Shown one piece after another: positions 1 through 8,221 of a DNA stretch of 64,000 nt. Below the pieces are notes generated by a model. It was not told where the DNA came from, ran no database searches, and saw only the letters and a list, made by a program, of their open reading frames with translations. The stretch covers positions 59,613-123,612 of the forward strand of contig VFZU01000004.1 of NCBI GenBank assembly GCA_016870995.1. The letters run 5' to 3'. Each line of letters starts with the position of its first letter. Position 1 is the stretch's first letter. The DNA comes from Acidobacteriota bacterium. GTDB taxonomy: Bacteria > Acidobacteriota > Terriglobia > Bryobacterales > Bryobacteraceae. Made by a program: the position numbers and the translations under genes.

Positions 1-111
1 AAGTCGGTTGAGGAGGGGCTCATCTGCGGCTGTCAATGGTTATGTGGAATCTAGTTGGTGCAGGTGCGTTTTGAGGGAAGAGGGTAGATTGCACTCGATG
101 CGGCAGTTTCT
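1..111 (-). pseudogene. Decayed duplicate of the FliT-like gene (3' part)
   Basis: Read on the minus strand, this stretch encodes a diverged copy of the C-terminus of the neighbouring gene at 178-489. The two align without gaps at a constant offset of 183 bp. The final residues TAADEPLLNR match AAADEPLLNR of the intact gene, and SSLKTHLHQL matches RSLKAHLQQL. The copy carries an in-frame TAA at 40-42 where the intact gene has a serine codon, and similarity fades beyond about position 111. I read it as a tandem duplication that has lost its function. The left side is cut by the window edge, so how far it extends is unknown. Confidence 0.7.
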
Positions 112-177
112 TGAGTTCGTGGCGGGAGATAGAGCTAATTCCGTTAGAGAAGTGGTGCCTGCCTCGAATGCACGCGC

Positions 178-489
178 CTAGGCGAGCCGGTTGAGGAGGG
201 GCTCATCTGCAGCTGCCGGCACTGAAAAGGACTTTAGCTGTTGGAGGTGCGCTTTGAGGGATCGCAGCGCGGATTGGATCTCGGCGCGCTCCTGCTCGGC
301 AGCTACGCGAAGCTGAGCCGTGCGTGCTAAAGCCTGGTTCAATAACGGCAAGTGTTGTGCAGCCGCTTCGGGATCCGCCAAACAGGCAGCAGCAATGGCG
401 GCGATGGCTTGTTCGCGTGCGGAAAGGTAGTCGTGGGTTGGGTTGCGGTCGAGCTCTGAGAGCTCGTCAAGCAGCGATGCGAGGGTCAA
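178..489 (-). CDS. FliT-like flagellar protein (small, helical)
   Basis: A 103-residue, almost entirely alpha-helical protein that starts directly after the fliD stop codon (no gap). FliT-type proteins are short helical cytoplasmic chaperones that bind the filament cap FliD before export, and their genes usually lie behind fliD and fliS. Position, size and predicted helix content fit this role, but sequence similarity within FliT is weak and I see no decisive motif. The heptad-like middle (about residues 45-80) could form a coiled coil. It is probably co-transcribed with fliD. Just downstream lies a decayed second copy of its 3' end. It could instead be a FlgN-type or unrelated flagellar accessory protein. 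Confidence 0.5.
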   Translation of the reverse strand: MTLASLLDELSELDRNPTHDYLSAREQAIAAIAAACLADPEAAAQHLPLLNQALARTAQLRVAAEQERAEIQSALRSLKAHLQQLKSFSVPAAADEPLLNRLA

Positions 490-1845
490 CTAGCCTTCTC
501 GCTTGCCGTAGAGCACCAGATTCAAGCTGTCCACAGAAGCCTTGATGATGCCCTGCTGGGATTCAAAGCGCGACAACAAAACGTCAGCAGCCTGAAGCTT
601 TGCCTGATAGTTTTGCTGAATTACATTGATTCGATCTTCGAGACTGGCGACTTGATCATCGATCCTGCGATCGGACTTGTCATATTGGGCAAGCTGGACG
701 CCGGCCAGGCCGGTGACGTCCTCACTGAAGGTACTCACTTGCCGCTCAAGCGACCCCAAACCTGTTTCGGCCTTGAAAAAATCGAACGCATCGCGAAGAT
801 TTTGCTCCCCGAGAGAGTTGAACACGCCGCTATCGAAGCTGATGGTGCCGCTCGATGAAAAGGTGACGCCAAGGTCGGACCAGTTCTTGATGGTGCCTTG
901 CCCGATGCTGAAGCTCGAAGATTTTCGCAGGATGTCCTGCGCCTCGCGCACCAGATAGTCGCCGCTTAGCAAACCAGCTGTCTTGCCCACCTGGCCATTC
1001 ACTTTGTCCTGAAGCGCGTTATAGGCATCGATGAAGCCACTGATCGCGCCCGATAGTTTTGAGCGGTCGCTCGAGAGCCCAATGGTAAGCGTCTCGCCGC
1101 TCGTTGTGGTTTGCTTGATCGAGAAGGTGACACCAGGCACCAGGTTGTTGACTTGATTGGATTTGCGACTGACCGATACACCGTTCAGCTTGAACTGCAG
1201 GTCACTGCCCTGATTTGTGGCCGTGAGCAGGTCTGTATTGGCTCCGTTGGGGTCCTCTTTGAGGGTGAGTGCGTTGGCTCCCGCACCGTTGGCCGTGATA
1301 CTCAGGTAGTTCGTGTTCGCGTCAACGGTGAGAATGGAAGCCGTCACTCCTACCCCGAGAGTATTGATCTTGTCCCGAAGCCCGAGAAGGTTGTTCTGCC
1401 CGCTCGCAAGACTGATGTCGTAACCGGTGGTGCCTACCTTGAGGCGCACATTGCCGCTCGCCGAAACTTGTGTGGTTGCGGAATTCGCGAAAGAGCTGAC
1501 TGAAGTTTCTGAAGCAGCTTTGGCCGTCGAGATCACATCCGTAATGTTGTAGTTGGTGAGGATGTCTGTGTTCACCGAGTCGATCGTGAGCTTGGATGTG
1601 TTGGAGCTGGATGCCGACACTGCCCGGTTGCCCGCAATGTCCTTGAGATTCTGCAGCCGGCTACCAAAAAGCTTCATGCTGCTGTTGAGCTCAGAGGTGA
1701 GTTGGCGCTTGGTGGCGATATCGGCCTGCTCGTTCTTTAACTGTGTGAGAGGAAAAGAGGCAATGGTAACGACGCGCTTCAGGATCGTCTGAAAGTCGGC
1801 CGAATAACTGCTGACTCCCGAAAATGTTAAGGGTGTAAGGCTCAT
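490..1845 (-). CDS. fliD: Flagellar filament capping protein FliD (HAP2)
   Basis: FliD forms the cap at the growing flagellar tip and folds secreted flagellin into the filament. At 451 residues the protein has the normal family length. The N-terminal region (about 1-100) has the FliD_N pattern: a short segment around GVSSYSADFQTILKRVV, then a helical stretch with LTSELNSSM. The C-terminal region (about 240-440) is the helical FliD_C part, ending in a predicted coiled coil (LEDRINVIQQNYQAKLQ). The middle is Ser/Thr/Asn-rich, as is usual for the exposed D2/D3 domains. The ATG follows a CGGAG-like ribosome site. A sigma-28-like promoter lies about 30 bp upstream, in the short divergent region shared with recA. 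No other flagellar gene besides the FliT-like one is in view. Confidence 0.92.
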   Translation of the reverse strand: MSLTPLTFSGVSSYSADFQTILKRVVTIASFPLTQLKNEQADIATKRQLTSELNSSMKLFGSRLQNLKDIAGNRAVSASSSNTSKLTIDSVNTDILTNYNITDVISTAKAASETSVSSFANSATTQVSASGNVRLKVGTTGYDISLASGQNNLLGLRDKINTLGVGVTASILTVDANTNYLSITANGAGANALTLKEDPNGANTDLLTATNQGSDLQFKLNGVSVSRKSNQVNNLVPGVTFSIKQTTTSGETLTIGLSSDRSKLSGAISGFIDAYNALQDKVNGQVGKTAGLLSGDYLVREAQDILRKSSSFSIGQGTIKNWSDLGVTFSSSGTISFDSGVFNSLGEQNLRDAFDFFKAETGLGSLERQVSTFSEDVTGLAGVQLAQYDKSDRRIDDQVASLEDRINVIQQNYQAKLQAADVLLSRFESQQGIIKASVDSLNLVLYGKREG

Positions 1846-1872
1846 GGGGCTGCTCCGCCGCTTCTACCTAAC

Positions 1873-1899
1873 ATTTCGACTGCGCAGAAAGAATCTTGA
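1873..1899 (-). promoter_or_regulatory. Candidate sigma-28 (FliA) promoter of fliD
   Basis: On the minus strand the sequence reads TCAAGATT, then 11 bases, then GTCGAAAT. The enterobacterial FliA consensus is TAAAGTTT-N11-GCCGATAA, so 6 of 8 and 5 of 8 bases agree with exactly the expected spacer. Transcription would start about 20 bp before the fliD ATG. Late flagellar genes such as fliD are commonly FliA-dependent. Whether this organism has FliA cannot be seen here. Confidence 0.5.
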
Positions 1900-1931
1900 G
1901 AGAAAAATTGTTCCGGCCACACTAGTCCGGC

Positions 1932-2996
1932 ATGAACGCGAGAACACTCTCTCCCCTGGCGGTGATTGCCCAGCAGCTTGAGAAAAAGAACGGAGCTGGA
2001 TCTGTGGTTGTGATGGGTTCACGCTCGGCGGAATCGACGCCGGTGATCCCGACCGGATCGGTGATGCTGGACCATGCGTTGGGTTGTGGGGGATTGCCGA
2101 GGGGGCGCGTGATTGAAATCTACGGGCCGGAATCGTCCGGCAAGACGACCCTCGCCCTGCATGTGATCGCAGAGACGCAAAAGCTGGGCGGCTATGCGGG
2201 CTTCATCGATGTGGAGCATGCGCTCGATGCGAACTACGCCTACAAGCTCGGAATAGATCCGGAACGAGTGCTGTTGTCCCAGCCCGATTACGGCGAGCAA
2301 GCGCTGGACATTGCACAATCGATGGTGGCCAGCGGGCAAATCGATCTGGTGGTGATCGATAGCGTGGCGGCGCTAGTGCCGAAGGCGGAGTTGGATGGTG
2401 AGATGGGCGATGCCTTTGTGGGCGTGCATGCCCGGCTGATGTCCCAGGCGCTGCGCAAGCTCACGGCGCTCACGGCGCAGAACAATTGCACGATTATCTT
2501 CATCAATCAGATTCGCGAAAAAATTGGGGTGATGTTTGGGAGCCCTGAGACGACGACAGGCGGCAGGGCACTGAAGTTCTTCGCCTCGCAGCGGCTGGAG
2601 GTGCGTAGGATGACTGCAGTGAAGGATGGAGACGAAATTCGCGGAAACCGGACCAAGGTCAAAGTAGTGAAGAACAAAATGGCAGCTCCGTTCCGCGAAG
2701 TTGAGTTTGAGATCCGCTTTGGCATCGGGATTGACCGTTTGGGCGAAATTCTCGACTCGGCGGTGGAATCGGAAATCGTCAACAAGGCCGGGTCCTGGTA
2801 CAGCTTTGGCGAACAGCGGCTGGGGCAGGGACGGGAGCAGGCTCGAGAAGCGCTGGAGGCCTCGCCAGCGATGCGCGGAGCGATTGAAAGCGCAGTGCTG
2901 CGCAAGATGGGGCTCGATTACATCGACGCTGGTACTTCCACGCAGCGGATTCGGCCGAGCCGCGACGAGCATCGAGCCGCTGCGGCGGCCGTTTAG
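1932..2996 (+). CDS. recA: RecA recombinase (divergent form)
   Basis: RecA forms ATP-dependent filaments on single-stranded DNA for strand exchange and SOS signalling. The 354-residue protein has the Walker A motif GPESSGKTT (about residue 66), Walker [11 protein letters not shown], the L1 region ending in [11 protein letters not shown] and the L2 region [21 protein letters not shown], so the core is complete. Several usually constant positions differ: the N-terminal linker reads GAGSVVVMG instead of the common GKGSIM, L1 reads FVGVHARLM, and the C-terminal tail is Ala/Arg-rich rather than acidic. This may be the only RecA or a second paralogue. It is transcribed divergently from fliD with 86 bp between them. 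I see no obvious LexA box or strong Shine-Dalgarno. Its stop overlaps the convergent TPR gene by 4 bp. Confidence 0.93.
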   Translation: MNARTLSPLAVIAQQLEKKNGAGSVVVMGSRSAESTPVIPTGSVMLDHALGCGGLPRGRVIEIYGPESSGKTTLALHVIAETQKLGGYAGFIDVEHALDANYAYKLGIDPERVLLSQPDYGEQALDIAQSMVASGQIDLVVIDSVAALVPKAELDGEMGDAFVGVHARLMSQALRKLTALTAQNNCTIIFINQIREKIGVMFGSPETTTGGRALKFFASQRLEVRRMTAVKDGDEIRGNRTKVKVVKNKMAAPFREVEFEIRFGIGIDRLGEILDSAVESEIVNKAGSWYSFGEQRLGQGREQAREALEASPAMRGAIESAVLRKMGLDYIDAGTSTQRIRPSRDEHRAAAAAV

Positions 2997-3313
2997 CCCA
3001 GGATCGAGAGCGCAGCTTCGAGTTCGCCGCGGGTGTGGGCATCGCCGGACTTGCGTGTAGCGTCGATTCCCGCTGCGTACATGACCTTCGCCTCATCGAT
3101 CAGGTTCAACTTCTCCAGGGTTTGTCCGCCGTGATAGTAGGCCGGCCCGTAGGATGCGTCCGCTGCGAGAATGGCGCGAAACTCCCGGATGGCTTCTTCG
3201 AGTTGGCCCGCGTTCTTGAATTCGCTCGCGAGCATGTAGCGGAGGCGGCTGTCGGTGGGGGCTTGGGCGAGAAGATTCTCAAGGGTTGCAATACGGTTTG
3301 ACACTGTTCTCAT
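2993..3313 (-). CDS. Small tetratricopeptide-repeat protein
   Basis: A 106-residue protein with about two TPR units (residues 20-85). The pattern [22 protein letters not shown] is followed by [20 protein letters not shown], with the small/large residue spacing typical of TPR helices. Such domains mediate protein-protein contacts. The family occurs widely in acidobacteria and no enzymatic role is evident. It has no signal peptide, so it is probably cytoplasmic. It is convergent with recA and shares the 4 bp TTAG as stop codons. It is divergent from the thioesterase gene, with only 17 bp between the two start codons. Confidence 0.7.
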   Translation of the reverse strand: MRTVSNRIATLENLLAQAPTDSRLRYMLASEFKNAGQLEEAIREFRAILAADASYGPAYYHGGQTLEKLNLIDEAKVMYAAGIDATRKSGDAHTRGELEAALSILG

Positions 3314-3330
3314 GGTAGCGTCGAATCAAT

Positions 3331-3855
3331 ATGTCAGGCTGGAAGCTCGAAACAAGCGGAACCCCACCCACGGAGGGCCGCACCGTCAAGGAAAGCATCT
3401 CGGAGATCTCTGAGCTCGCGCTGTTGAATGACGCCAATCCGTTGGGCTATCTGATCGGCGGCCGCGTAATGCACCTGGTGGATATTGCGGGGGCGATCGC
3501 CGCCAGCAGGCATGCACGCTCGCCAGTTGTAACCGCCTCGGTCGATTACATGAACTTCCTGCACCCGATCCAGATTGGCGAGCTGGTGATTGTACGCAGC
3601 TCGGTGAACCGCGCCTGGAAGACATCGATGGAAGTGGGCGTCAAGGTGATCGTCGAGAACCTGATGACCGGGCAGGTTCGCCACACAACATCGGCCTATC
3701 TGACGTTTGTGGCGGTGGATGGTAAAGGCGGCAAGCTGCCGGTGGCCGAGCTGATCCCGGAGACCGAAGAAGAGAAAAGACGATACGAACAGGCGGGAGC
3801 CCGCCGCGCGTATCGCCTTGAAATGAAAGCAAAACTAAAGGCCGGGGATTACTAG
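3331..3855 (+). CDS. Acyl-CoA thioesterase (hotdog fold, YciA/BACH type)
   Basis: Predicted to hydrolyse acyl-CoA to free fatty acid and CoA in the cytoplasm. The 174-residue protein carries one hotdog domain. The signature around residues 38-65 ([20 protein letters not shown]) includes the Asn and Asp positions that form the active site in YciA/BACH thioesterases. The following segments [18 protein letters not shown] and TSMEVGVKV match the family pattern. The C-terminal 35 residues are charged ([12 protein letters not shown] type) and are usual for this group. Substrate length preference cannot be predicted. Its stop overlaps the convergent hfq stop by 4 bp (CTAG). Confidence 0.85.
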   Translation: MSGWKLETSGTPPTEGRTVKESISEISELALLNDANPLGYLIGGRVMHLVDIAGAIAASRHARSPVVTASVDYMNFLHPIQIGELVIVRSSVNRAWKTSMEVGVKVIVENLMTGQVRHTTSAYLTFVAVDGKGGKLPVAELIPETEEEKRRYEQAGARRAYRLEMKAKLKAGDY

Positions 3856-4181
3856 CTTTCGTCCTCGTCCTCATCCTTATACATGTATTTAATGCTGGAC
3901 TTGTAGACGAGCAGATTGGGCGCACCATCGCGGTTGACCTTCAGCGAACCCTTGTCGTACCACTCAATGACACCGTGCAGGATTTCGCCATCCTTGAGAA
4001 CGATCACCATGGGGGTCTTGGTGTTCATCTGCTTGATGTAATAGAAGTTTTCAGCGTTGGTTTGATCCGGTGGGATCTGTTTTTTGGGGGCTGCGGACGG
4101 AGCAGACTTAGCCGCCGAGTGAGGCTTATCTCTCGTCTCGGAGAGTGGGGCCCGCAAACCACGGCGAATGGGTGTATCCAA
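3852..4181 (-). CDS. hfq: RNA chaperone Hfq with N- and C-terminal extensions
   Basis: Hfq hexamers bind small RNAs and mRNAs and help them pair. The Sm-like core lies at about residues 40-100. Sm1 contains [20 protein letters not shown] and Sm2 contains [12 protein letters not shown], corresponding to the YKH-type motif with KSS in place of KHA. Ahead of the core is a roughly 38-residue Ala/Lys/Pro-rich extension, and the protein ends in an acidic tail (DEDEDES). Common Hfq proteins begin almost directly with the Sm fold, so the N-terminal extension is notable. It is the last gene of a minus-strand operon, 27 bp behind holB. The ATG at 4181 is the only sensible start I see, though a later start would shorten the extension. 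Confidence 0.8.
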   Translation of the reverse strand: MDTPIRRGLRAPLSETRDKPHSAAKSAPSAAPKKQIPPDQTNAENFYYIKQMNTKTPMVIVLKDGEILHGVIEWYDKGSLKVNRDGAPNLLVYKSSIKYMYKDEDEDES

Positions 4182-4208
4182 GGTATGACTCCTTATTCGT
4201 CAATTATA

Positions 4209-5261
4209 CTAAGCCCCGACTGGGACCAATTCCCGCAGTTCAATGGCAAAGGCATCGAGAGCAATGCCCTTCTGGATATTCCGGCGGAGCAAGCGGTTCA
4301 TCTCGTCAGTCAATTCGACAGCCCGACGCATCCATTTGAGGCTCACCGCATCAGCGATAGCTTTAAGTTGGCGTGCAAGGTCTGGGTTGCGAATGTGATC
4401 CATGCCGTGGGCGACCAGCAGCACGTCTTCGAGCAATAGAAAAAGCACTTCGAGGTAGTATTCGAGCTTTTCGGATTTCGATGCGGTAATGGCATCGACC
4501 GTCTTCAGCCATGCGCCGAAAGGGGCTCGGCGGCTGGATACTTCAAGCAAATTGAGCATGGCCGCGCGTCGCTTGTCGAACTGCTCGAGATCGATCGAGG
4601 CGGCCGCGCCCGGGCAGCCGTTACCAAGGCGGGCCCGTCGGTCAGGAGAGTCCAGGCCGCGGGTGGAGAGAAAGCTTGCAATATCTGCTTCGGGCAACCG
4701 GTGCATACGGATGTTGACAGAACGAGAACGAATCGTCGGCAGCAAGTCGTAGGGGTTCTCGGCCGTCATGAAGATGATGAGGTGGTCGGGTGGTTCTTCG
4801 AGTACTTTGAGCAGCGAATTTGCGGCCTGCTCGTTGGCGCGGTCAATTTGATCGATCAGGAACACGCGACGCTTGCCCTTGGAGGGGTTCATGCGCGCGT
4901 GATCTTTGAGCAGCCGGATTTGCTGGATCGATACCTGGCGCAAGGGGCCGTCGGGGGCAAACGTCAGAAAGTCAGGATGCGAGGCAAGGAAGAAAGGGTC
5001 GTCGGCGCGCTTGTCGCTAGGCAATTTTTCCCTCTCCGAAGTTAGTTCCACGTTGTGGGGCAAGAAGAGGTCGTCATTTTCGATCTTGGCCAAGTCGGCT
5101 TCGTTCGCATCAAGAATCACTTCAGCGAATCGCCGCACCAGCGTAGCTTTACCCACGCCTGCAGGGCCTGAAAGCAGGATCGTTTGCGGGATGCGGTCTG
5201 TCGCCAACATCTCAGTGAGAGTTTCGACAGCTTCCGGATTGCCGTAGAAATTACGAATCAC
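4209..5261 (-). CDS. holB: DNA polymerase III delta-prime subunit
   Basis: Part of the clamp-loader complex that places the beta sliding clamp on DNA. The 350-residue protein has an AAA+ N-terminal domain with a P-loop GPAGVGKATLV (about residue 32), the sensor region RRVFLIDQIDRANEQAANSLLKVLEEPP and the trailing IRSRSVNIRMH segment, all characteristic of delta-prime. The SRC motif of gamma/tau and classical delta-prime appears here as SRS, and the zinc-binding cysteines of DnaX are absent. The C-terminal 150 residues are helical. It overlaps tmk by 11 bp, and tmk-holB is a very common gene pair. It is distinct from the delta subunit gene at 31421-32482. Confidence 0.87.
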   Translation of the reverse strand: MIRNFYGNPEAVETLTEMLATDRIPQTILLSGPAGVGKATLVRRFAEVILDANEADLAKIENDDLFLPHNVELTSEREKLPSDKRADDPFFLASHPDFLTFAPDGPLRQVSIQQIRLLKDHARMNPSKGKRRVFLIDQIDRANEQAANSLLKVLEEPPDHLIIFMTAENPYDLLPTIRSRSVNIRMHRLPEADIASFLSTRGLDSPDRRARLGNGCPGAAASIDLEQFDKRRAAMLNLLEVSSRRAPFGAWLKTVDAITASKSEKLEYYLEVLFLLLEDVLLVAHGMDHIRNPDLARQLKAIADAVSLKWMRRAVELTDEMNRLLRRNIQKGIALDAFAIELRELVPVGA

Positions 5262-5880
5262 GCTGATTCCATCTTTCCATGACGATGGACCAGATGTCGG
5301 CGGCGATCACGGCTTCGGAGCGCTCACCATCAATGGTGACGATTCGTTGCGGATTGGCCTCGGCGAGAGCCTCATAGGCCTCAAAGACTCGGTGGTGGAA
5401 AGCGGCACCTTCTGATTCGAGCCGGTCTTTCTTTTGATGACTCAGGCGGCTGGCGCTCACCTCTGGTCGGATACGCAGGTAGAGCGTGAGCGTCGGCTCG
5501 GTACCACGACAGGCAATCTGGTGGAGTTGGTTCACCAGCGATTGGCCAAGGCTTCTTGCATGACCTTGATACGCGAGTGTCGAATCTGTGTAGCGATCGG
5601 AGATCACCAGCCTGCCGGCTTCAAGGGCAGGGCAGATCTGTTCATCCACATTCTGCGCACGGTTGGCGAAGTAGAGCAGTAATTCGGCGGTGGGAAAAAC
5701 CGGATTTTCCGGATCGAGGAGGATCTTTCGAATCAGGTTGCCGACTTGAGAGCCGCCGGGCTCGCAGTTGAGGAGATAGGAGATCGACTCTCTTTCAAGC
5801 CGCTTGGTTAAGTGTGCGAGCTGAGTAGACTTGCCGCTACCATCGATGCCTTCGATGCTGAGGAATAAACCTTTTGCCAT
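5251..5880 (-). CDS. tmk: Thymidylate kinase
   Basis: Phosphorylates dTMP to dTDP with ATP, an essential step of dTTP synthesis in the cytoplasm. The 209-residue protein has the P-loop EGIDGSGKSTQ at residues 9-19, the DR(Y/H) motif as SDRYTDSTLAYQG (about residues 92-104), and a LID-like region with RLSHQKKDRLE (about 147-160). Length is typical. The ATG at 5880 lies 3 bp from the stop of the upstream UDG gene. The 3' end overlaps holB by 11 bp, so translation is probably coupled. Confidence 0.93.
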   Translation of the reverse strand: MAKGLFLSIEGIDGSGKSTQLAHLTKRLERESISYLLNCEPGGSQVGNLIRKILLDPENPVFPTAELLLYFANRAQNVDEQICPALEAGRLVISDRYTDSTLAYQGHARSLGQSLVNQLHQIACRGTEPTLTLYLRIRPEVSASRLSHQKKDRLESEGAAFHHRVFEAYEALAEANPQRIVTIDGERSEAVIAADIWSIVMERWNQRDS

Positions 5881-5883
5881 GGG

Positions 5884-6636
5884 TTATTCCGGGTCGGTGC
5901 GCGAGTCGTCGAGCAAAAAGTGGAACAGCTTGCGCAAGTCAAGCCAGGCTTCTTTCTTCGCTTCCGCATTGTAGGCGCGAAGCAGGTAAGAGGGATGGTA
6001 GGTGACCATGAGCGGGATGCCGTGCCAACGCTGCCAATTGCCGCGCATCTTGGTGACACCCTCTTTCGTGTTGAGGAGCGCCTTGGCCGCCGTAGCGCCT
6101 AAGGCGCAGATCGCCTTGGGCTTGAGAACCATGAGTTGCCGGAACAGAAATTGCCCGCAGATTTCCATTTCGTCGGGTTGTGGTGCACGGTTCTCGGGCG
6201 GGCGGCACTTCACCACATTGCAGATGTAGACATCGTCGCGGCGGAGCGGAAGGTTGTCTTTGGCGGCAGTGCCATCAATCATCTGGGTCAACAGTTGGCC
6301 GGCACGGCCGACAAATGGAAGCCCTTGCTCGTCTTCGTCCGCACCGGGGCCTTCGCCCACAAACACAAGGCGCGCTTGTTCATTGCCAGACCCAAAGACG
6401 ATTTTGTTGCGGCCCTGGCATAATCGGCAACGCTTGCAATCGCCAATCTCATCGCGAATGGCAGCGAGGGTGTCGCCCTCTGGGGCGAGAGTGGGGAGAA
6501 TGAGTTCCATGACGGGAGCGGTTGTCGGAGGTGGTGGAGCAGGCACCACGGGGGCGCCCTGTTTGGGGATCGAGAGCTGCTGGATGCCGAGATCCTGAAA
6601 GTATTCGAGATACTGGCGGATTTGCTCGGGACTCAT
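5884..6636 (-). CDS. Uracil-DNA glycosylase, family 4 (Fe-S)
   Basis: Removes uracil from DNA to start base-excision repair. The catalytic domain (about residues 60-245) shows the family-4 hallmarks: the cysteine pair [10 protein letters not shown] for a [4Fe-4S] cluster, the active-site strand [39 protein letters not shown] with further cysteines, and the C-terminal HPSYLLR. The N-terminal 55 residues form a short helix plus a Pro-rich linker (APPPPTTAP). This arrangement is often seen in the SPO1-polymerase-like annotation of this family. The gene overlaps coaBC by 4 bp and belongs to the rpoZ-hfq operon. Confidence 0.9.
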   Translation of the reverse strand: MSPEQIRQYLEYFQDLGIQQLSIPKQGAPVVPAPPPPTTAPVMELILPTLAPEGDTLAAIRDEIGDCKRCRLCQGRNKIVFGSGNEQARLVFVGEGPGADEDEQGLPFVGRAGQLLTQMIDGTAAKDNLPLRRDDVYICNVVKCRPPENRAPQPDEMEICGQFLFRQLMVLKPKAICALGATAAKALLNTKEGVTKMRGNWQRWHGIPLMVTYHPSYLLRAYNAEAKKEAWLDLRKLFHFLLDDSRTDPE

Positions 6637-7886
6637 AATTCAGCGGCCTTCCGGCTGAGCCGCAGATCGGTGATGGCGTCGAGGATGTGCCCCGCGATCT
6701 CCCTTTTGGAGGCGCGCGGCACGGGTTTCGGTTCCTTGTTGCGAGTGATCAGCAGTACTTCATTATCATCGCCTTCAAACCCGGTTCCGTCAGGGCCGAC
6801 GCGATTGGCCACAACCATATCGCAATTCTTGGATTCGAGCTTGCGCTTGCCCTCAGCAGCCAGATTTTGCGTTTCAGCGGCAAAACCGATGACAAGGCGG
6901 TCCCCTTTGTTGCGGCCCACCTCGGCCAGAATGTCGGTAGTCGGTTCGAGTTCGATCGACAACAGGGACGCGGTTTTTTTGATCTTCTGGTCAGCTGGGT
7001 TGGCTGGCCGGTAATCTGCAACTGCCGCCACACTAACGAAGATCGAGGCCGGTTCGAGGTGCTGCAACACGGCATTCTTCATCTGTTCGGCAGACTCAAC
7101 ACGAACCAGTTCCACTCCCGGCGGAGCAGGGATCGCCACAGGCCCGCTGACGAGAATGACGCGCGCCCCGCGCGCAGCAGCCTTTTCGGCAATCGCGTAG
7201 CCCATCTTGCCAGAGGAACGATTTGCGATGACCCGGACGGGGTCGATGGCTTCCTGCGTCGGGCCGGCCGTAATCAGAATTGTTTCCCCTTCGAGATCCC
7301 GCTTACGGTTCCACAAAGCGGTGACGGCATCGGCAATCGCAGCTGGGTCGGCGAGCCTGCCTGGGCCCACCATGCCGCAGGCGAGATCGCCCGCGTCGGG
7401 CCCGACAAAGTGATAGCCACGGCTGGCAAGCAAGTTGAGGTTGGCCTGCGTAGCGGGATGATTCCACATGTTGGTGTTCATGGCCGGGGCAAGCAGAACT
7501 GGGCCGGTGAAGGCAAGGTGCGTGGTCGTGAGAAAGTCGGAGGCTAACCCCTGGGCAAACTGCGCGAGAAGGTTGGCTGTGGCCGGAGCCACAACCAGGA
7601 TGTCGTGTTCAAGGGCGACATCAATATGTTCTATAGCGCTCGAAAGAGTTGCCGAGGCGTCTTCAGGAGAAGCGAACAGGCCGGTAATAACTTTGCTGTG
7701 AGTGAGCGAGGCGAGAGTGAGCGGGGTGATGAATCGGGTCGCCGATTCGGTCATCACGGGTTGAACGGAGTAACCGCGTTGGACCAGCAGCCTGGCCAGT
7801 TCTGCGGATTTGTAGGCGGCAATCCCCCCACCGATTCCAAGAATAATGCGAGGGGGCTTCGACGGCGCCGGGCCTTCCTGGGGCAT
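6633..7886 (-). CDS. coaBC: Bifunctional phosphopantothenoylcysteine decarboxylase/synthetase
   Basis: Catalyses two steps of CoA synthesis: ligation of cysteine to 4'-phosphopantothenate (CoaB) and decarboxylation of the product (CoaC). The N-terminal CoaC flavoprotein domain (about 1-190) has GIGGGIAAYKSAELAR and the substrate-binding PAMNTNMW motif. The C-terminal CoaB domain (about 200-410) has TAGPTQEAIDPVRVIANRSS and the nucleotide-binding part ending in FAAET. Length (417) is standard. It sits 6 bp behind rpoZ, a widely conserved order. The start overlaps nothing, and the stop overlaps the UDG start by 4 bp. Confidence 0.94.
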   Translation of the reverse strand: MPQEGPAPSKPPRIILGIGGGIAAYKSAELARLLVQRGYSVQPVMTESATRFITPLTLASLTHSKVITGLFASPEDASATLSSAIEHIDVALEHDILVVAPATANLLAQFAQGLASDFLTTTHLAFTGPVLLAPAMNTNMWNHPATQANLNLLASRGYHFVGPDAGDLACGMVGPGRLADPAAIADAVTALWNRKRDLEGETILITAGPTQEAIDPVRVIANRSSGKMGYAIAEKAAARGARVILVSGPVAIPAPPGVELVRVESAEQMKNAVLQHLEPASIFVSVAAVADYRPANPADQKIKKTASLLSIELEPTTDILAEVGRNKGDRLVIGFAAETQNLAAEGKRKLESKNCDMVVANRVGPDGTGFEGDDNEVLLITRNKEPKPVPRASKREIAGHILDAITDLRLSRKAAEL

Positions 7887-7892
7887 GGCTTG

Positions 7893-8141
7893 TTAGATGG
7901 TGTCGTCGGGAGCCGGTTCGGTGACGCCGGGGATGTGGTACTGGACGAGACCGCGACGGGTTTCTTCCATGGCTACCACAGTAGACTTGCGCGACATGGT
8001 GGGCAGAAAAGAGCGCTGGCCACCCTGCAACTGCCGCGCACGCTTGGCGGCGACGATGATGAAGCGGTAGGTGGACAGATCCGGATCGTCCGGGATTACA
8101 AAATTCGCGTTGACGCGGGCAGCAAGCTTCGTTTCGGCCAT
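7893..8141 (-). CDS. rpoZ: RNA polymerase omega subunit
   Basis: A small RNA polymerase subunit that binds the beta-prime C-terminus and helps assembly. In many bacteria it also contributes to ppGpp binding. The 82-residue protein contains the omega signature RFIIVAAKRARQLQGG (residues 26-41), corresponding to the conserved R-x5-A-KRARQL helix, followed by a long tail. It is the first gene of a minus-strand operon with coaBC. The usual upstream partner gmk is not here. Instead an XRE regulator gene is transcribed divergently 80 bp away. Confidence 0.87.
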   Translation of the reverse strand: MAETKLAARVNANFVIPDDPDLSTYRFIIVAAKRARQLQGGQRSFLPTMSRKSTVVAMEETRRGLVQYHIPGVTEPAPDDTI

Positions 8142-8221
8142 ATCTTATATCTTCTCGCAGTGCACGACGATTGTCGAGCGGTCTTGTTCAGGGTCTGCAG
8201 TGTAATAATTTATGACAAATC

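Noticed and set aside
8193..8220. Possible dif site (TTATGACAAAT resembles a XerD half-site) near the skew change
   Set aside because: The other half-site does not resemble a XerC arm, so there is no complete dif-like 28-mer.
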